A stretch of DNA of 51,445 nt from NCBI GenBank assembly GCA_949879795.1, contig CATLBR010000020.1, positions 1 through 51,445 on the forward strand. The letters run 5' to 3'. A program made the translations under genes and the position numbers. Shown here piece after piece: positions 35,321 through 43,737 of the stretch (within the stretch, counting starts at the first letter, position 1; every line of letters starts with the position of its first letter). This stretch comes from an uncultured Hungatella sp. (GTDB lineage Bacteria > Bacillota > Clostridia > Lachnospirales > Lachnospiraceae). The notes under the pieces are model-generated. The model saw only the letters and a list, made by a program, of their open reading frames with translations, searched no databases and had not been told where the DNA came from.

Positions 35321-36052
35321 TTACTCCTCTGCCTTCTTAAACCACACATAGCTCATAATATAGGGAATCGCGGACGCGGCCAGAAGAGGAAACATGAGCA
35401 TGGCCATCTTCACCTTGTCCCAGGGAAGGAATGCCCCTGCGAATCCCAGGATGCCGGCACAGAACATAAGACGTCCTCCCAGCCTGTGGGTTTTATTCCA
35501 GACTACTTCATTGGACAGTGCCCAGGGGGTTCTGAAACCGCAGAAGAAGTTCTGGCGGAATTTGGGCATCATGTTTCCGATCATCATAAACAGGATTCCG
35601 CACATGGCCGTGATGACAGTGCTGACATGGACGGTACCCGGGCGGAGACTTTCGATCACGATGATTCCCGTAATGGCCAACAAAAATATCTGCATAAACA
35701 GCTGAAAACTTAAATAAACCCCTTGAAACTTGCGGTAATTGTTTCTCTTCGGGTCAATGACAGGAAGAAACTGGAATAACAAGGCAAAAAACGGCGCCAT
35801 ACCTGCGATAGCCCACAGGTTGGCTTTAGCCCCGTAGGTCACCTGTCCGTCAAATCCCCAGTTGGTAGGAATCCTGGAGGGAAGTTTTGAGTACACGGCC
35901 GCAGCAAGAATCACAGGCAGGAGAGAGATAAGATACACAGCCGCCTGTTTTCGCCTGGCCCGGCCTGACAGGTTATGGGGACTTTGGGCCCCGGTCTGGC
36001 CTGATGTATCCTGACCTGCGGCGCATGTCAGATTCTTTTTGTGGTTATTCAT
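35321..36052 (-). CDS. SdpI-family membrane protein
   Basis: This 243-residue protein has a cytoplasmic tail (about 1-35) and about six membrane segments. It matches the SdpI/YhfL group: a DUF1648-like first half (SRIPTNWGFDGQVTYGAK near 58) and an SdpI half with NFFCGFRTPWALSNEVVWNKTH near 165. In Bacillus subtilis, SdpI protects cells from the SdpC killing peptide and signals to SdpR. The ArsR-type regulator just upstream overlaps it by 8 nt, the same arrangement as sdpR-sdpI. No SdpC-like toxin gene is seen nearby. Confidence 0.9.
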   Translation of the reverse strand: MNNHKKNLTCAAGQDTSGQTGAQSPHNLSGRARRKQAAVYLISLLPVILAAAVYSKLPSRIPTNWGFDGQVTYGAKANLWAIAGMAPFFALLFQFLPVIDPKRNNYRKFQGVYLSFQLFMQIFLLAITGIIVIESLRPGTVHVSTVITAMCGILFMMIGNMMPKFRQNFFCGFRTPWALSNEVVWNKTHRLGGRLMFCAGILGFAGAFLPWDKVKMAMLMFPLLAASAIPYIMSYVWFKKAEE

Positions 36053-36320
36053 GTCGGTGATCTCCTTTCAATCCGCTGATCCATCCAAGCAGTTCATCTA
36101 CCACGGACATATTCAGCTCATAGTAAATATATTTTCCTTGCCGGTCGTCCAGGATGAGCCCGGACTCTTTCAGTATGTTCAGATGGTGGGAGATGGTTGC
36201 GCCGGAAACTTGAAAATGTTCCACGATCTCTCCAGCTGTCAAAGGACCGTCCTTCAAAAGATTCAGGATCTCCCGCCGGTGGGGGTCTGACAGAGCCTTG
36301 AAAGTTCTCTGAAATTTCAT
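36045..36320 (-). CDS. ArsR/SdpR-family autorepressor
   Basis: This 91-residue winged-helix repressor has the SdpR-like start FKALSDPHRREILNLLKDGPL and recognition helix VSGATISHHLNILKESGLI. No metal-binding Cys pair is visible, unlike true ArsR. It is the first gene of a two-gene unit with the SdpI-like protein. A perfect 20-bp palindrome in front of it (36364-36383) is the likely autoregulatory operator. In B. subtilis, SdpI bound to toxin sequesters SdpR at the membrane; the same logic is a reasonable inference here. Confidence 0.9.
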   Translation of the reverse strand: MKFQRTFKALSDPHRREILNLLKDGPLTAGEIVEHFQVSGATISHHLNILKESGLILDDRQGKYIYYELNMSVVDELLGWISGLKGDHRHE

Positions 36321-36363
36321 GGTTTTCTAATCAGCCTTTCTTTTTAGTAAAAAAGTCTGGAAT

Positions 36364-36383
36364 ATTTAGATATATATCTAAAT
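36364..36383 (-). promoter_or_regulatory. Operator palindrome of the sdpR/sdpI-like pair
   Basis: ATTTAGATATATATCTAAAT is a perfect 20-bp palindrome located 44 bp before the regulator start, of the AT-rich type bound by ArsR-family proteins. Confidence 0.75.
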
Positions 36384-36564
36384 GTAGTATACCACGGAGG
36401 AAGACGGGGGTCAACATGAAAAATAAACCTGTGTGGGAGGGGATTGTATTTTCCGGGAAGAATTGGTATACTTTTAGGAAATACAAGCCGCCGGGGCTGC
36501 CTAGCTGCTTCCCTGGAGGGGGAGGGCAGGGGGGCGGCGGCAGTTGATGATAAGGAGGAAAAAT

Positions 36565-37149
36565 ATGACAACCACGTTGACCAGGCAGGAGGCTTTGGAT
36601 CTGCTGCGCAAATATAATAAGGAGTCTTTTCACATTCTTCACGGACTTACGGTGGAGGGAGTTATGAGATGGTATGCGAGGGAAGAAGGATTTGGGGAGG
36701 AAGAAGAATATTGGGGGCAGGTAGGCCTGCTCCACGACATCGACTTCGAACTGTATCCGGAGGAGCACTGCAAAAAGGCACCTGAGCTTTTGAGGAACGG
36801 AGGGGTATCGGAAGATATGATCCACTCTGTCTGCAGCCACGGATATGGCCTCTGCAGTGATGTGGAGCCGGAGCATCAAATGGAAAAGATTCTCTTCGCT
36901 GCCGACGAACTGACAGGTTTGATCTGGGCGGCGGCCAAGATGCGTCCGTCCAGGAGCGTCATGGATATGGAAGTGTCCAGCCTGAAGAAAAAGTTTAAGG
37001 ACAAGCGGTTCGCGGCAGGCTGTTCCCGAGACGTGATCAGAGACGGGGCGGAAAGGCTGGGGTGGACTCTGGAGGACTTGATGGAGAAGACCATCCTGGC
37101 CATGCGCTCCTGCGAGGAGGCGATTCAGAAGGAGATGGAGGGAATCTGA
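36565..37149 (+). CDS. HD-domain hydrolase
   Basis: This 194-residue protein has the HD phosphohydrolase pattern: His in HGLTVEGVM (near 24), the HD pair in GLLHDIDFE (near 60), a later His (CSHGYG, near 92) and Asp in AADELTGLIWAA (near 112). Such enzymes hydrolyse nucleotides or phosphoesters; the substrate is unknown. AAGGAGG lies 9 nt before the ATG. It stands alone, with a terminator-like structure about 140 bp downstream. Confidence 0.85.
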   Translation: MTTTLTRQEALDLLRKYNKESFHILHGLTVEGVMRWYAREEGFGEEEEYWGQVGLLHDIDFELYPEEHCKKAPELLRNGGVSEDMIHSVCSHGYGLCSDVEPEHQMEKILFAADELTGLIWAAAKMRPSRSVMDMEVSSLKKKFKDKRFAAGCSRDVIRDGAERLGWTLEDLMEKTILAMRSCEEAIQKEMEGI

Positions 37150-37289
37150 ATTGGGTTTGCTGATGCTAATAATTAAGCATTGTAAAAATATACTGTCAAT
37201 ATTATTTTACCGCTCGTCAGTCGGTTTGCGGAGTCTGGAGAGATCTGAGGAAGAGACAGTCTTCATAAGTGTGTAACGGAAACGAAAAG

Positions 37290-37354
37290 CCTCCGGCAGG
37301 CGGCCTCGCCGACAACAGATCGGTGGGCATATCTCCGGCCGGAGGTTTTATTTT
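37290..37354. terminator. Bidirectional terminator with a structured loop between the HD gene and uxaC
   Basis: CCTCCGGC (37290-37297) pairs with GCCGGAGG (37338-37345). TTTTATTTT follows on the plus strand and CTTTTCGTTT on the minus strand. The 40-nt loop can form a further CCGA/TCGG stem. The rest of the 240-bp gap (37150-37289) holds nothing I recognise. Confidence 0.75.
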
Positions 37355-37389
37355 AGCATTCAATCATTCCGCTCAATGCAGAATCCAGA

Positions 37390-38796
37390 TCACAGGTCAA
37401 ATCCAAAGTATTTCACGGCGTTGTTGTAGCAGATACCCTCCACAATGTTCTTCAATGCCTTCATATCTGCGGGGTATTCTCCGTTTTCCACCCAGCCGCC
37501 GATCAGATCGCACATGATCCTCCTGAAATATTCATGTCTGGTGTAGGACAGGAAACTTCTGGAATCGGTGAGCATACCGATGAAGTTGCCCAGGCATCCC
37601 AGGTTGGCCAGAGAAGTCATCTGTTCGGTCATTCCGATCTTGTGGTCGTTGAACCACCACGCGGAACCCTGCTGGATTCTTCCTGCAGTGCCTGCACTCT
37701 GGAAACAGCCCAGAATCGTGCCGATGGAGGCGTTGTCGTTGGGGTTTAAGGAGTACAGGATGGTCTTGGGGATCTCGTTGGTGGCGCTCAGCGCGTTGAG
37801 GAAATCCGCCATCTGCGCGGAGGGAGCGTAGTTGTTGATGCAGTCGTAACCGGTGTCCGGTCCCAGCTGCCGATACATGTAGGCGTTGTTGTCCCGCTTG
37901 CAGCCATAGTGGATCTGCATGGTCCAGCCCATACGGTGGTATTCTTTTGCCACAAACAGCATGAAGGCGGTCTTGTACATTAACTCTTCTTCCCTGGTGA
38001 TAGCTTGTCCAGACAATCCTTTTGCCATGACGGCATCCAGCTGGGATTCGTCAGCGGGAACATACATTACATACTCCAGGGCATGGTCGGACACACAGCA
38101 CTTGTGATCCGCGAAATACTGCATGCGGGCCTTCAGGGCTTCTTTCAGAGAGGAAAAATCTTTTACGGGCACGCCGCTGACCTGGGAAAGTTTTGCCATA
38201 TAGGAGGCAAACTCCTGCTTTTCCACGTTCATGGCCTTGTCTGGTCTCCAGGCAGGGAGAACCTGCACTTCAAAACTGTCGTCTGCAGCGATTTTCTCAT
38301 GCCATTCCAGAGTATCTACAGGATCGTCGGTGGTGCAGATCAGGGTTACACCCGACTGTCTGATGATGTTGCGCACGCTCATGGAATCCTGATGCAGCTT
38401 CTCATTGCAGAGATTCCACACTTCTTCTGCCGTGTCGCCGTTTAAATATCCGGTGTAGCCGAAATACTTCTGCAGCTCCAAATGGCTCCAGTGATACAGC
38501 GGATTGCCGATGAGTTTCTCCAAAGTCTCCGCCCACTTCTGGAATTTCTCTCTGTCCGAGGCGTCGCCGGTGATATATTTCTCGTCCACCCCGTTGGAGC
38601 GCATCTGACGCCACTTGTAATGGTCCCCACCCAGCCATACCTGAGTGATGTTGTCAAACTTGCGGTCCTCAGCGATCTCCTGGGGGTTGATGTGGCAGTG
38701 ATAGTCCAGGATAGGCATCTTGGCTGCGTAATCGTGATACAGCTGTTTGGCCATGTCTGTGGAGAGCAGAAAATCGTTGTCCATAAACTGTTTCAT
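37390..38796 (-). CDS. uxaC: Glucuronate isomerase
   Basis: This 468-residue amidohydrolase-fold enzyme isomerises D-glucuronate to D-fructuronate and D-galacturonate to D-tagaturonate, the first step of hexuronate use. The metal-site start MPILDYHCHINPQEIAEDR (near residue 29) and WVENGEYP near the C-terminus are hallmarks. The length matches UxaC. AAGGAGG lies 10 nt before the ATG. It is 20 bp downstream of a LacI-type regulator gene on the same strand, so both share the operator at 39839. No other uronate gene is present in the window. Confidence 0.96.
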   Translation of the reverse strand: MKQFMDNDFLLSTDMAKQLYHDYAAKMPILDYHCHINPQEIAEDRKFDNITQVWLGGDHYKWRQMRSNGVDEKYITGDASDREKFQKWAETLEKLIGNPLYHWSHLELQKYFGYTGYLNGDTAEEVWNLCNEKLHQDSMSVRNIIRQSGVTLICTTDDPVDTLEWHEKIAADDSFEVQVLPAWRPDKAMNVEKQEFASYMAKLSQVSGVPVKDFSSLKEALKARMQYFADHKCCVSDHALEYVMYVPADESQLDAVMAKGLSGQAITREEELMYKTAFMLFVAKEYHRMGWTMQIHYGCKRDNNAYMYRQLGPDTGYDCINNYAPSAQMADFLNALSATNEIPKTILYSLNPNDNASIGTILGCFQSAGTAGRIQQGSAWWFNDHKIGMTEQMTSLANLGCLGNFIGMLTDSRSFLSYTRHEYFRRIMCDLIGGWVENGEYPADMKALKNIVEGICYNNAVKYFGFDL

Positions 38797-38816
38797 TGGA
38801 AGGTTCCTCCTTAAAT

Positions 38817-39818
38817 TTAAAAATTAGTTGTTTGTTTTTGTATGAAATCGGCGGCAATGACCGTCTTTGACGGGACACTGCCTCCTGCAAACACACTCAT
38901 GAGAGTATCCACGGTGGTGGTGCACAGCTGACTGACCTTGGTGTCCACGGAGGAGATCTCCGGGTTGGTGCAGTAGGAGAGAAGAGAATTGTTGTAGCCC
39001 ACGATAGCCAGTTCTTCAGGCACGGAGATATTTCTCGAGCAGGCAAATTTTACCGCTCCCACTGCCAGGGAGTCGTCGGAGGTCATGACCGCGTCAAAGC
39101 AAAGCCCCGAATCCGCCAGTTCTTCCATAAGTTTTCTGGAATCCGTCAGGCTCTTGGCGCACTGGTGAATGTACTCTCGGCGCACAGGAATATCGTGATC
39201 GGACAGGGCATTCTTATATCCCTCTACCTTGTTGAGCCCGCTGTAGGAATGGCTGGTGTACAGATAGAGGATATGCTTTTTGCCGGACTCGATGAGGCGG
39301 CAGGCCACATGATACATGGCTTCATAATCGTTGCACACGGTGCTGTAGATGCCCGGAGCGTCGAGAAAACCGTTGACCAGCATGATGGGAAGCTCTTTTG
39401 CTGCGTCTATGAGATACATGTTATCCTTGTCTATGAGTTCCACAAATTTGGAGCCGGCCAGAATGACAGCATCTACTCTTTTGGAGAGAAGAAGTTCAAA
39501 ATAGGTTCTCTTGTTCTCCAGGGAAGGACCGGTACAGCAGAGCAGTGAATCATACCCGTTGCTGCGCAGCTGCTGCTCCAAGTAATAGATGGCGTTGGCC
39601 AGATAAGGATCTGAGGAATCGGAGCACATGATTCCGATGGTCTTCATGGTGCCCAACCCAAGCCCACGGGCAAATACATTGGGAGTGTAGCCGAGCTCAT
39701 CCATGACAGAGTGCACCTTTGAGCGGGTTTTCTCGCTGACATTGGGATTGCCGTTGAGAACGCGGGATACGGTAGCGATGGAGACACCGGCGCGTTTGGA
39801 AACATCATAAATATTCAA
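38817..39818 (-). CDS. LacI-family transcriptional regulator
   Basis: This 333-residue regulator has the LacI HTH at the start (IYDVSKRAGVSIATVSRVLNG and hinge GYTPNVFARGLG) and a periplasmic-binding-like sensor domain (about 60-330). It is the first gene of a regulator-uxaC unit and most likely responds to a uronate or derivative. A perfect LacI-type palindrome 21 bp upstream of its start indicates autoregulation. Confidence 0.93.
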   Translation of the reverse strand: MNIYDVSKRAGVSIATVSRVLNGNPNVSEKTRSKVHSVMDELGYTPNVFARGLGLGTMKTIGIMCSDSSDPYLANAIYYLEQQLRSNGYDSLLCCTGPSLENKRTYFELLLSKRVDAVILAGSKFVELIDKDNMYLIDAAKELPIMLVNGFLDAPGIYSTVCNDYEAMYHVACRLIESGKKHILYLYTSHSYSGLNKVEGYKNALSDHDIPVRREYIHQCAKSLTDSRKLMEELADSGLCFDAVMTSDDSLAVGAVKFACSRNISVPEELAIVGYNNSLLSYCTNPEISSVDTKVSQLCTTTVDTLMSVFAGGSVPSKTVIAADFIQKQTTNF

Positions 39819-39838
39819 GTAATCACCTCTTGTAGTTC

Positions 39839-39852
39839 TGTAAGCGCTTACA
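39839..39852. promoter_or_regulatory. LacI-family operator upstream of the regulator-uxaC unit
   Basis: TGTAAGCGCTTACA is a perfect 14-bp palindrome with the central CG of LacI/CcpA-type operators. It sits 21 bp before the regulator gene. It could be bound by the adjacent LacI protein or partly by CcpA. Confidence 0.85.
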
Positions 39853-39956
39853 ATCTATGGCTATTATAACAATATTCTGACTAAATTACAAGGGCAAATT
39901 TTTTAGGAGACGGGAACAAGGAGAAAAATTTCAGGCAAGATTCTGTCACAAAGTAA

Positions 39957-39985
39957 TTGAAATGTTTGGAAGTATTATGTATAAT
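39957..39985 (+). promoter_or_regulatory. Promoter of ridA
   Basis: TTGAAA (39957-39962), 17 bp and TATAAT (39980-39985) lie 45 bp before the ridA start. Confidence 0.8.
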
Positions 39986-40029
39986 AATCTGCATGAGATA
40001 AAACCAACCGGAGAGGAGAAATAAAAAAG

Positions 40030-40413
40030 ATGAAGAAAGTATATTCCACATCCAACGCCCCTGCCGCCATCGGCCCTTACTCTCAGGCTGTTCAGGCAGG
40101 AGATTTTGTATATGTGTCAGGGCAGATCCCCATAGACCCGTCTACGGGAGAGTTTGCGGGTGTCGATATAGTCAGTCAGACCAGGCAGTCTCTCACCAAC
40201 ATCAAATCTATTTTGGAGAGCGAGGGCCTCTCCATGGAGAATGTGGTGAAAACTACGGTTCTTCTCCAGAGCATTGGCGATTTTGGCGCAATGAACGAAG
40301 TGTATGCAGCATTTTTTGAGGGGGCATGCCCGGCCAGAGCTGCGTTTGAGGTGGCGGCCCTTCCCAAGGGTGCCCTGGTGGAGATCGAGGCAGTTGCCTA
40401 CTGCGGGAAATAA
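40030..40413 (+). CDS. ridA: RidA-family enamine/imine deaminase
   Basis: This 127-residue protein hydrolyses reactive 2-aminoacrylate and related enamines made by PLP enzymes. Recognisable parts are APAAIGPYSQAVQAGDFVYVSGQIP (split near residue 20) and the conserved Arg-Ala in CPARAAFEVAALPKGALVEIE (split near 105), which carries the substrate-binding Arg. Full length for the family. It is followed 12 bp later by the TSCPD gene in the same unit. Confidence 0.96.
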   Translation: MKKVYSTSNAPAAIGPYSQAVQAGDFVYVSGQIPIDPSTGEFAGVDIVSQTRQSLTNIKSILESEGLSMENVVKTTVLLQSIGDFGAMNEVYAAFFEGACPARAAFEVAALPKGALVEIEAVAYCGK

Positions 40414-40425
40414 GGAGGACAAACC

Positions 40426-40680
40426 ATGAGATACGAGATGCGTCCCCAGGGGGTGTGCTCCAGCAAGATCAGCTTTGATCTAAATGGGAATGTTGTGACC
40501 AACATCGCTTTTACAGGAGGCTGCAACGGAAACTTAAAAGCTATCAGCAAGGTGGTGGACGGCATGACGGTAGAGCAGATAGAAGGATATTTTTCAGGCA
40601 ATCTGTGCGGACATAAGTCCACATCCTGCGCGGACCAGCTGGCGCGGGTGGTACGAAAAGCGTATGACGAGTCCAGATAG
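40426..40680 (+). CDS. TSCPD domain-containing protein (TIGR03905 family)
   Basis: This 84-residue protein matches the small stand-alone TSCPD family, related to the C-terminal part of some ribonucleotide reductases. Cys residues lie in GVCSSKI, TGGCNGN, NLCGHKSTSCADQLA; the last gives the family its name. A metal-binding or regulatory role in nucleotide reduction is possible but unproven. AAGGAGG lies 8 nt before the ATG. A terminator follows at 40703. Confidence 0.88.
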   Translation: MRYEMRPQGVCSSKISFDLNGNVVTNIAFTGGCNGNLKAISKVVDGMTVEQIEGYFSGNLCGHKSTSCADQLARVVRKAYDESR

Positions 40681-40702
40681 GAGACATGAATCGGATAGTG
40701 AG

Positions 40703-40729
40703 AAGGTCCTGTGACGGCAGGGCCTTTTT
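40703..40729 (+). terminator. Intrinsic terminator after the ridA-TSCPD unit
   Basis: AAGGTCCTG (40703-40711) pairs with CAGGGCCTT (40718-40726), followed by TTT. Confidence 0.85.
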
Positions 40730-40730
40730 C

Positions 40731-40784
40731 GTATCACATGGAAGTGCGCTCTGGGATATAAAAACGCTCTGTTTAGATGTGTAC
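40731..40784 (+). repeat. Dispersed intergenic repeat, copy B
   Basis: This segment, starting GTATCACATGG and including ATATAAAAACGCTCTGTTTAG, aligns with copy A at 10538-10590. Differences are mostly C/T and G/A changes. Like copy A, it lies directly after a terminator. Confidence 0.45.
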
Positions 40785-40860
40785 TCCGCGCGAAGGGCAG
40801 AAAGCAGCGGGGCGGGAATCATTTGCCCTAACTATATTTAAGATGAAAAGGCGGTAATGG

Positions 40861-43161
40861 ATGGATAAATATGAATTGCTGAATCCCATGCAGAAGGAGG
40901 CGGTATTCTGCACGGAGGGCCCCCTGCTGATTCTGGCGGGAGCAGGCTCGGGAAAGACTAGGGTGTTGACACATCGGATCGCGTATCTGATCCAGGAGAA
41001 ACAGGTGAATCCCTGGAATATCCTGGCTATCACATTTACCAACAAGGCTGCAGGGGAGATGCGGGAGAGGGTGGACCGGCAGGTGGAGTCCGGGGCAGCC
41101 AGCGTGTGGGTCAGCACCTTTCACGCTGCCTGTGTGAGAATTTTGAGAAGATTCATTGATTTTCTGGGATATGAGACCAACTTCACCATCTATGACACCG
41201 ATGATCAGAAGACGGTAATGAAACAGATTTACAAGCAGCTTCAAGTAGACACAAGGCTGTTCAAAGAGCGGGAAGCCATGAACTGCATTTCCGGCGCCAA
41301 GGATCAGCTGCTCACGCCTGAGGACTACATGGAGAGCGTCAAAGGGGATGACAGAGGAGAGATCATAGCCAGAATTTATGAGGCTTATCAGGGATGTTTG
41401 AAGAAAAACAACGCCCTAGATTTTGATGATCTTATCATGAAGACCGTAGAACTGTTCCGGGCGCAGTCTCAGGTGCTTGACTATTATCAGGAACGTTTTA
41501 AGTACATAATGGTTGATGAATATCAGGATACCAACAGGGCACAGTTTGAGCTGATCCGTCTGCTGGCCTCCAAGTATGGGAATCTGTGCGTGGTGGGGGA
41601 CGACGACCAATCTATCTACAAATTCCGGGGGGCGGATATCAGAAATATTCTGGATTTCGAGGTATCGTTTCCCGGCGCCAGGGTGATCAAGCTGGAACAG
41701 AATTATCGATCCAGCCAGAATATTCTGGATGCTGCCAACGCTGTTATCCGAAATAACCAGGGGCGAAAAGACAAGACTCTCTGGACCGCCAACGGCAAGG
41801 GGGAGCCGGTTCGGTACCGGCAGTTTGACCAGGCGGGAGATGAGGCGGAATTTATCGCCAGGGATATTTTGTCAAAGAATATTCCGTATGAAGAATGTGC
41901 CGTCCTGTATCGAACCAACGCTCAGTCCCGTCTCCTGGAAGAGCAGTTTATCCGCTACAATGTGCCTTACCGCCTGGTGGGCGGAGTGAATTTTTATCAG
42001 AGAAAGGAAATCAAGGATATTCTGGCATATTTGAAAACCATCGCCAACGGCAGAGACGATTTAGCTGTAAGCAGGATTGTCAATGTCCCTAAAAGGGGGA
42101 TCGGTGCCGCCTCCATAGGTAAGGTGACCGTCTTCGCCTCCGCCAACGGCTACAGCCTGTATGATGCCATTGCCAGGGCCAGGGTGATACCGGGATTGGG
42201 AAAAGCGGCAGATAAGCTGGGAATATTTACGGATATGATCGAGCAATTTCGCAGGAGACTGCAGGGGGAAGAGTATAACCTCCGTCGGCTTATAGAGGAT
42301 ATTCTGGAGGAGACCGGATATAAGGCGGAACTGGAGGCAGCTGATGACGTGGAATCAGAGAGCCGTCTGGAGAATATTGAGGAGCTGGTGAACAAGGCTG
42401 TCAGCTACTGGTCGGACGCGGAAAAGCCCTCGCTGGATGGGTTTCTGGAGGAGGTGGCCCTGGTGGCGGAGGTGGATCAGCTCGACCCTGGGGAGAGCCG
42501 TGTCACCCTCATGACTCTTCACAGCGCAAAGGGGCTGGAATTTAAAAATGTTTATTTGAGCGGAATGGAAGACGGCCTTTTCCCCAGTTACATGACTCTT
42601 ATGTCGGAGGACAGAGGGCAGCTGGAGGAGGAGAGGCGTCTGTGCTATGTGGGAATCACCCGGGCCAAGGAACATCTCACTCTGACTGCCGCCAGGATGC
42701 GCATGGTAAACGGGGAGACCAGATACTGCAAGACAAGTCGTTTTCTGGAGGAGATTCCCGAGGAACTTCTGGGAGCCATCCGGCTGGAACCTAAAATGTC
42801 TGTCGGAAAGGTGGCAGAAGGGATTCAGCCTGAGGGACGGAAAGAAGGGGGCAGCAGCCAGCCGGGAGGATTCGGCAGAAGAAGAGGGATAAACGGAGGT
42901 TTTCAGCCCGGGATCAACCCCTACAGTTCCCAGTCAGCCACTCCCGGGTCAGCACAGCCCGGGTTTGGCAAGGCCTTTTCCGTTCAGAAAGCATCCTCTC
43001 TGGATTACGGTCCCGGCGATCGGGTGACCCACGTCAAATTTGGGACAGGGACGGTGGAATCCATAAAAGACGGACCAAAGGACTATGAAGTGACCGTACA
43101 TTTTGACAAAGCGGGGATCAAAAAAATGTTTGCCTCTTTTGCGCGCCTGGAGAAGATCTAG
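40861..43161 (+). CDS. pcrA: ATP-dependent DNA helicase PcrA/UvrD
   Basis: This 766-residue superfamily 1A 3'-5' helicase acts in nucleotide excision repair, conflict resolution and removal of recombination intermediates. Motif I (AGAGSGKT, near 28), motif II (DEYQDTN, near 220), motif IV (QNYRSSQNI, near 280), LMTLHSAKGLEFKNVYL (near 550) and CYVGITRAKEHL (near 590) are intact. The C-terminal Tudor-like module (GDRVTHVKFGTGTVESI, near 718) binds RNA polymerase in relatives. A Gly/Ser/Pro-rich linker precedes it. No LexA box is visible upstream. Confidence 0.97.
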   Translation: MDKYELLNPMQKEAVFCTEGPLLILAGAGSGKTRVLTHRIAYLIQEKQVNPWNILAITFTNKAAGEMRERVDRQVESGAASVWVSTFHAACVRILRRFIDFLGYETNFTIYDTDDQKTVMKQIYKQLQVDTRLFKEREAMNCISGAKDQLLTPEDYMESVKGDDRGEIIARIYEAYQGCLKKNNALDFDDLIMKTVELFRAQSQVLDYYQERFKYIMVDEYQDTNRAQFELIRLLASKYGNLCVVGDDDQSIYKFRGADIRNILDFEVSFPGARVIKLEQNYRSSQNILDAANAVIRNNQGRKDKTLWTANGKGEPVRYRQFDQAGDEAEFIARDILSKNIPYEECAVLYRTNAQSRLLEEQFIRYNVPYRLVGGVNFYQRKEIKDILAYLKTIANGRDDLAVSRIVNVPKRGIGAASIGKVTVFASANGYSLYDAIARARVIPGLGKAADKLGIFTDMIEQFRRRLQGEEYNLRRLIEDILEETGYKAELEAADDVESESRLENIEELVNKAVSYWSDAEKPSLDGFLEEVALVAEVDQLDPGESRVTLMTLHSAKGLEFKNVYLSGMEDGLFPSYMTLMSEDRGQLEEERRLCYVGITRAKEHLTLTAARMRMVNGETRYCKTSRFLEEIPEELLGAIRLEPKMSVGKVAEGIQPEGRKEGGSSQPGGFGRRRGINGGFQPGINPYSSQSATPGSAQPGFGKAFSVQKASSLDYGPGDRVTHVKFGTGTVESIKDGPKDYEVTVHFDKAGIKKMFASFARLEKI

Positions 43162-43294
43162 AGACAGGATTGTTAAAAGGCTGAATAAAAATTGTATTTT
43201 GGGGAAAAATAGATAGTAAATTTTCCGAAAAAATGGTATACTGTTCACGAAGGCAACAAGCAGTGCGAAAAAGAAAAGGAAGGATGGGAAAAAG

Positions 43295-43582
43295 ATGAAT
43301 AGACTGGACAGCATGAGCAAAGATGCCATAACCCGCATGGAGGAGATTATGAACTCTACAAGGCTCAACGAATTTCTCCACAGAAAAGAGGAGGAAGACA
43401 AAAAGAAAAACAATATATTGTGGGTATTGGCGATCATCGGTGTGGTGGCAGCTGTAGCCGCTATCGCGTACGGCGTATACCGCTTCTTTACTCCGGATTA
43501 CTTAGAGGATTTCGAAGACGATTTTGAGGATGATTTTGACGACGATTTCTTTGAGGACGAGACGGAGCAGGAGAAGGAGTAA
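43295..43582 (+). CDS. Small single-span membrane protein with an acidic tail
   Basis: I do not recognise this 95-residue protein. It has a hydrophilic N-terminal helix (1-40, ending in a KEEEDKKKNN patch), one membrane segment (about 43-62, ILWVLAIIGVVAAVAAIAYG) and a very acidic Asp/Glu/Phe tail (about 68-95). The positive patch before the segment suggests the acidic tail faces outside. GGATGGGAAAAAG precedes the ATG, and TATACT near 43237 may be the promoter. Similar short proteins are common in Lachnospiraceae. Function unknown. Confidence 0.7.
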   Translation: MNRLDSMSKDAITRMEEIMNSTRLNEFLHRKEEEDKKKNNILWVLAIIGVVAAVAAIAYGVYRFFTPDYLEDFEDDFEDDFDDDFFEDETEQEKE

Positions 43583-43629
43583 AGTAGTCTGCCGGCTTGT
43601 GACGCCGGCTGGGCATGGTTTGCTATAAC

Positions 43630-43708
43630 AGCCAGATACAGATAAAAGGGATATTGCCGCCGCAATGTCCCTTTTCTGCGGATATCCCCAGGCCCAAATT
43701 ATCTGGCT
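43630..43708 (+). other. Nested stem-loop structure in the rlmD leader
   Basis: An outer stem (AGCCAGATA at 43630-43638 with TATCTGGCT at 43700-43708) encloses a terminator-like hairpin (AAAGGGATATTG at 43645-43656 with CAATGTCCCTTT at 43663-43674). The outer stem ends 30 nt before the rlmD start. The inner hairpin probably terminates the upstream gene; the outer stem may add regulation. Confidence 0.6.
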
Positions 43709-43737
43709 GGTAATCTGCCATCCGAAAAGGAGAATCT

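Noticed and set aside
40800..40860. A LexA box in front of pcrA
   Set aside because: No GAACnnnnGTTC-like sequence is present there, unlike at 18173.
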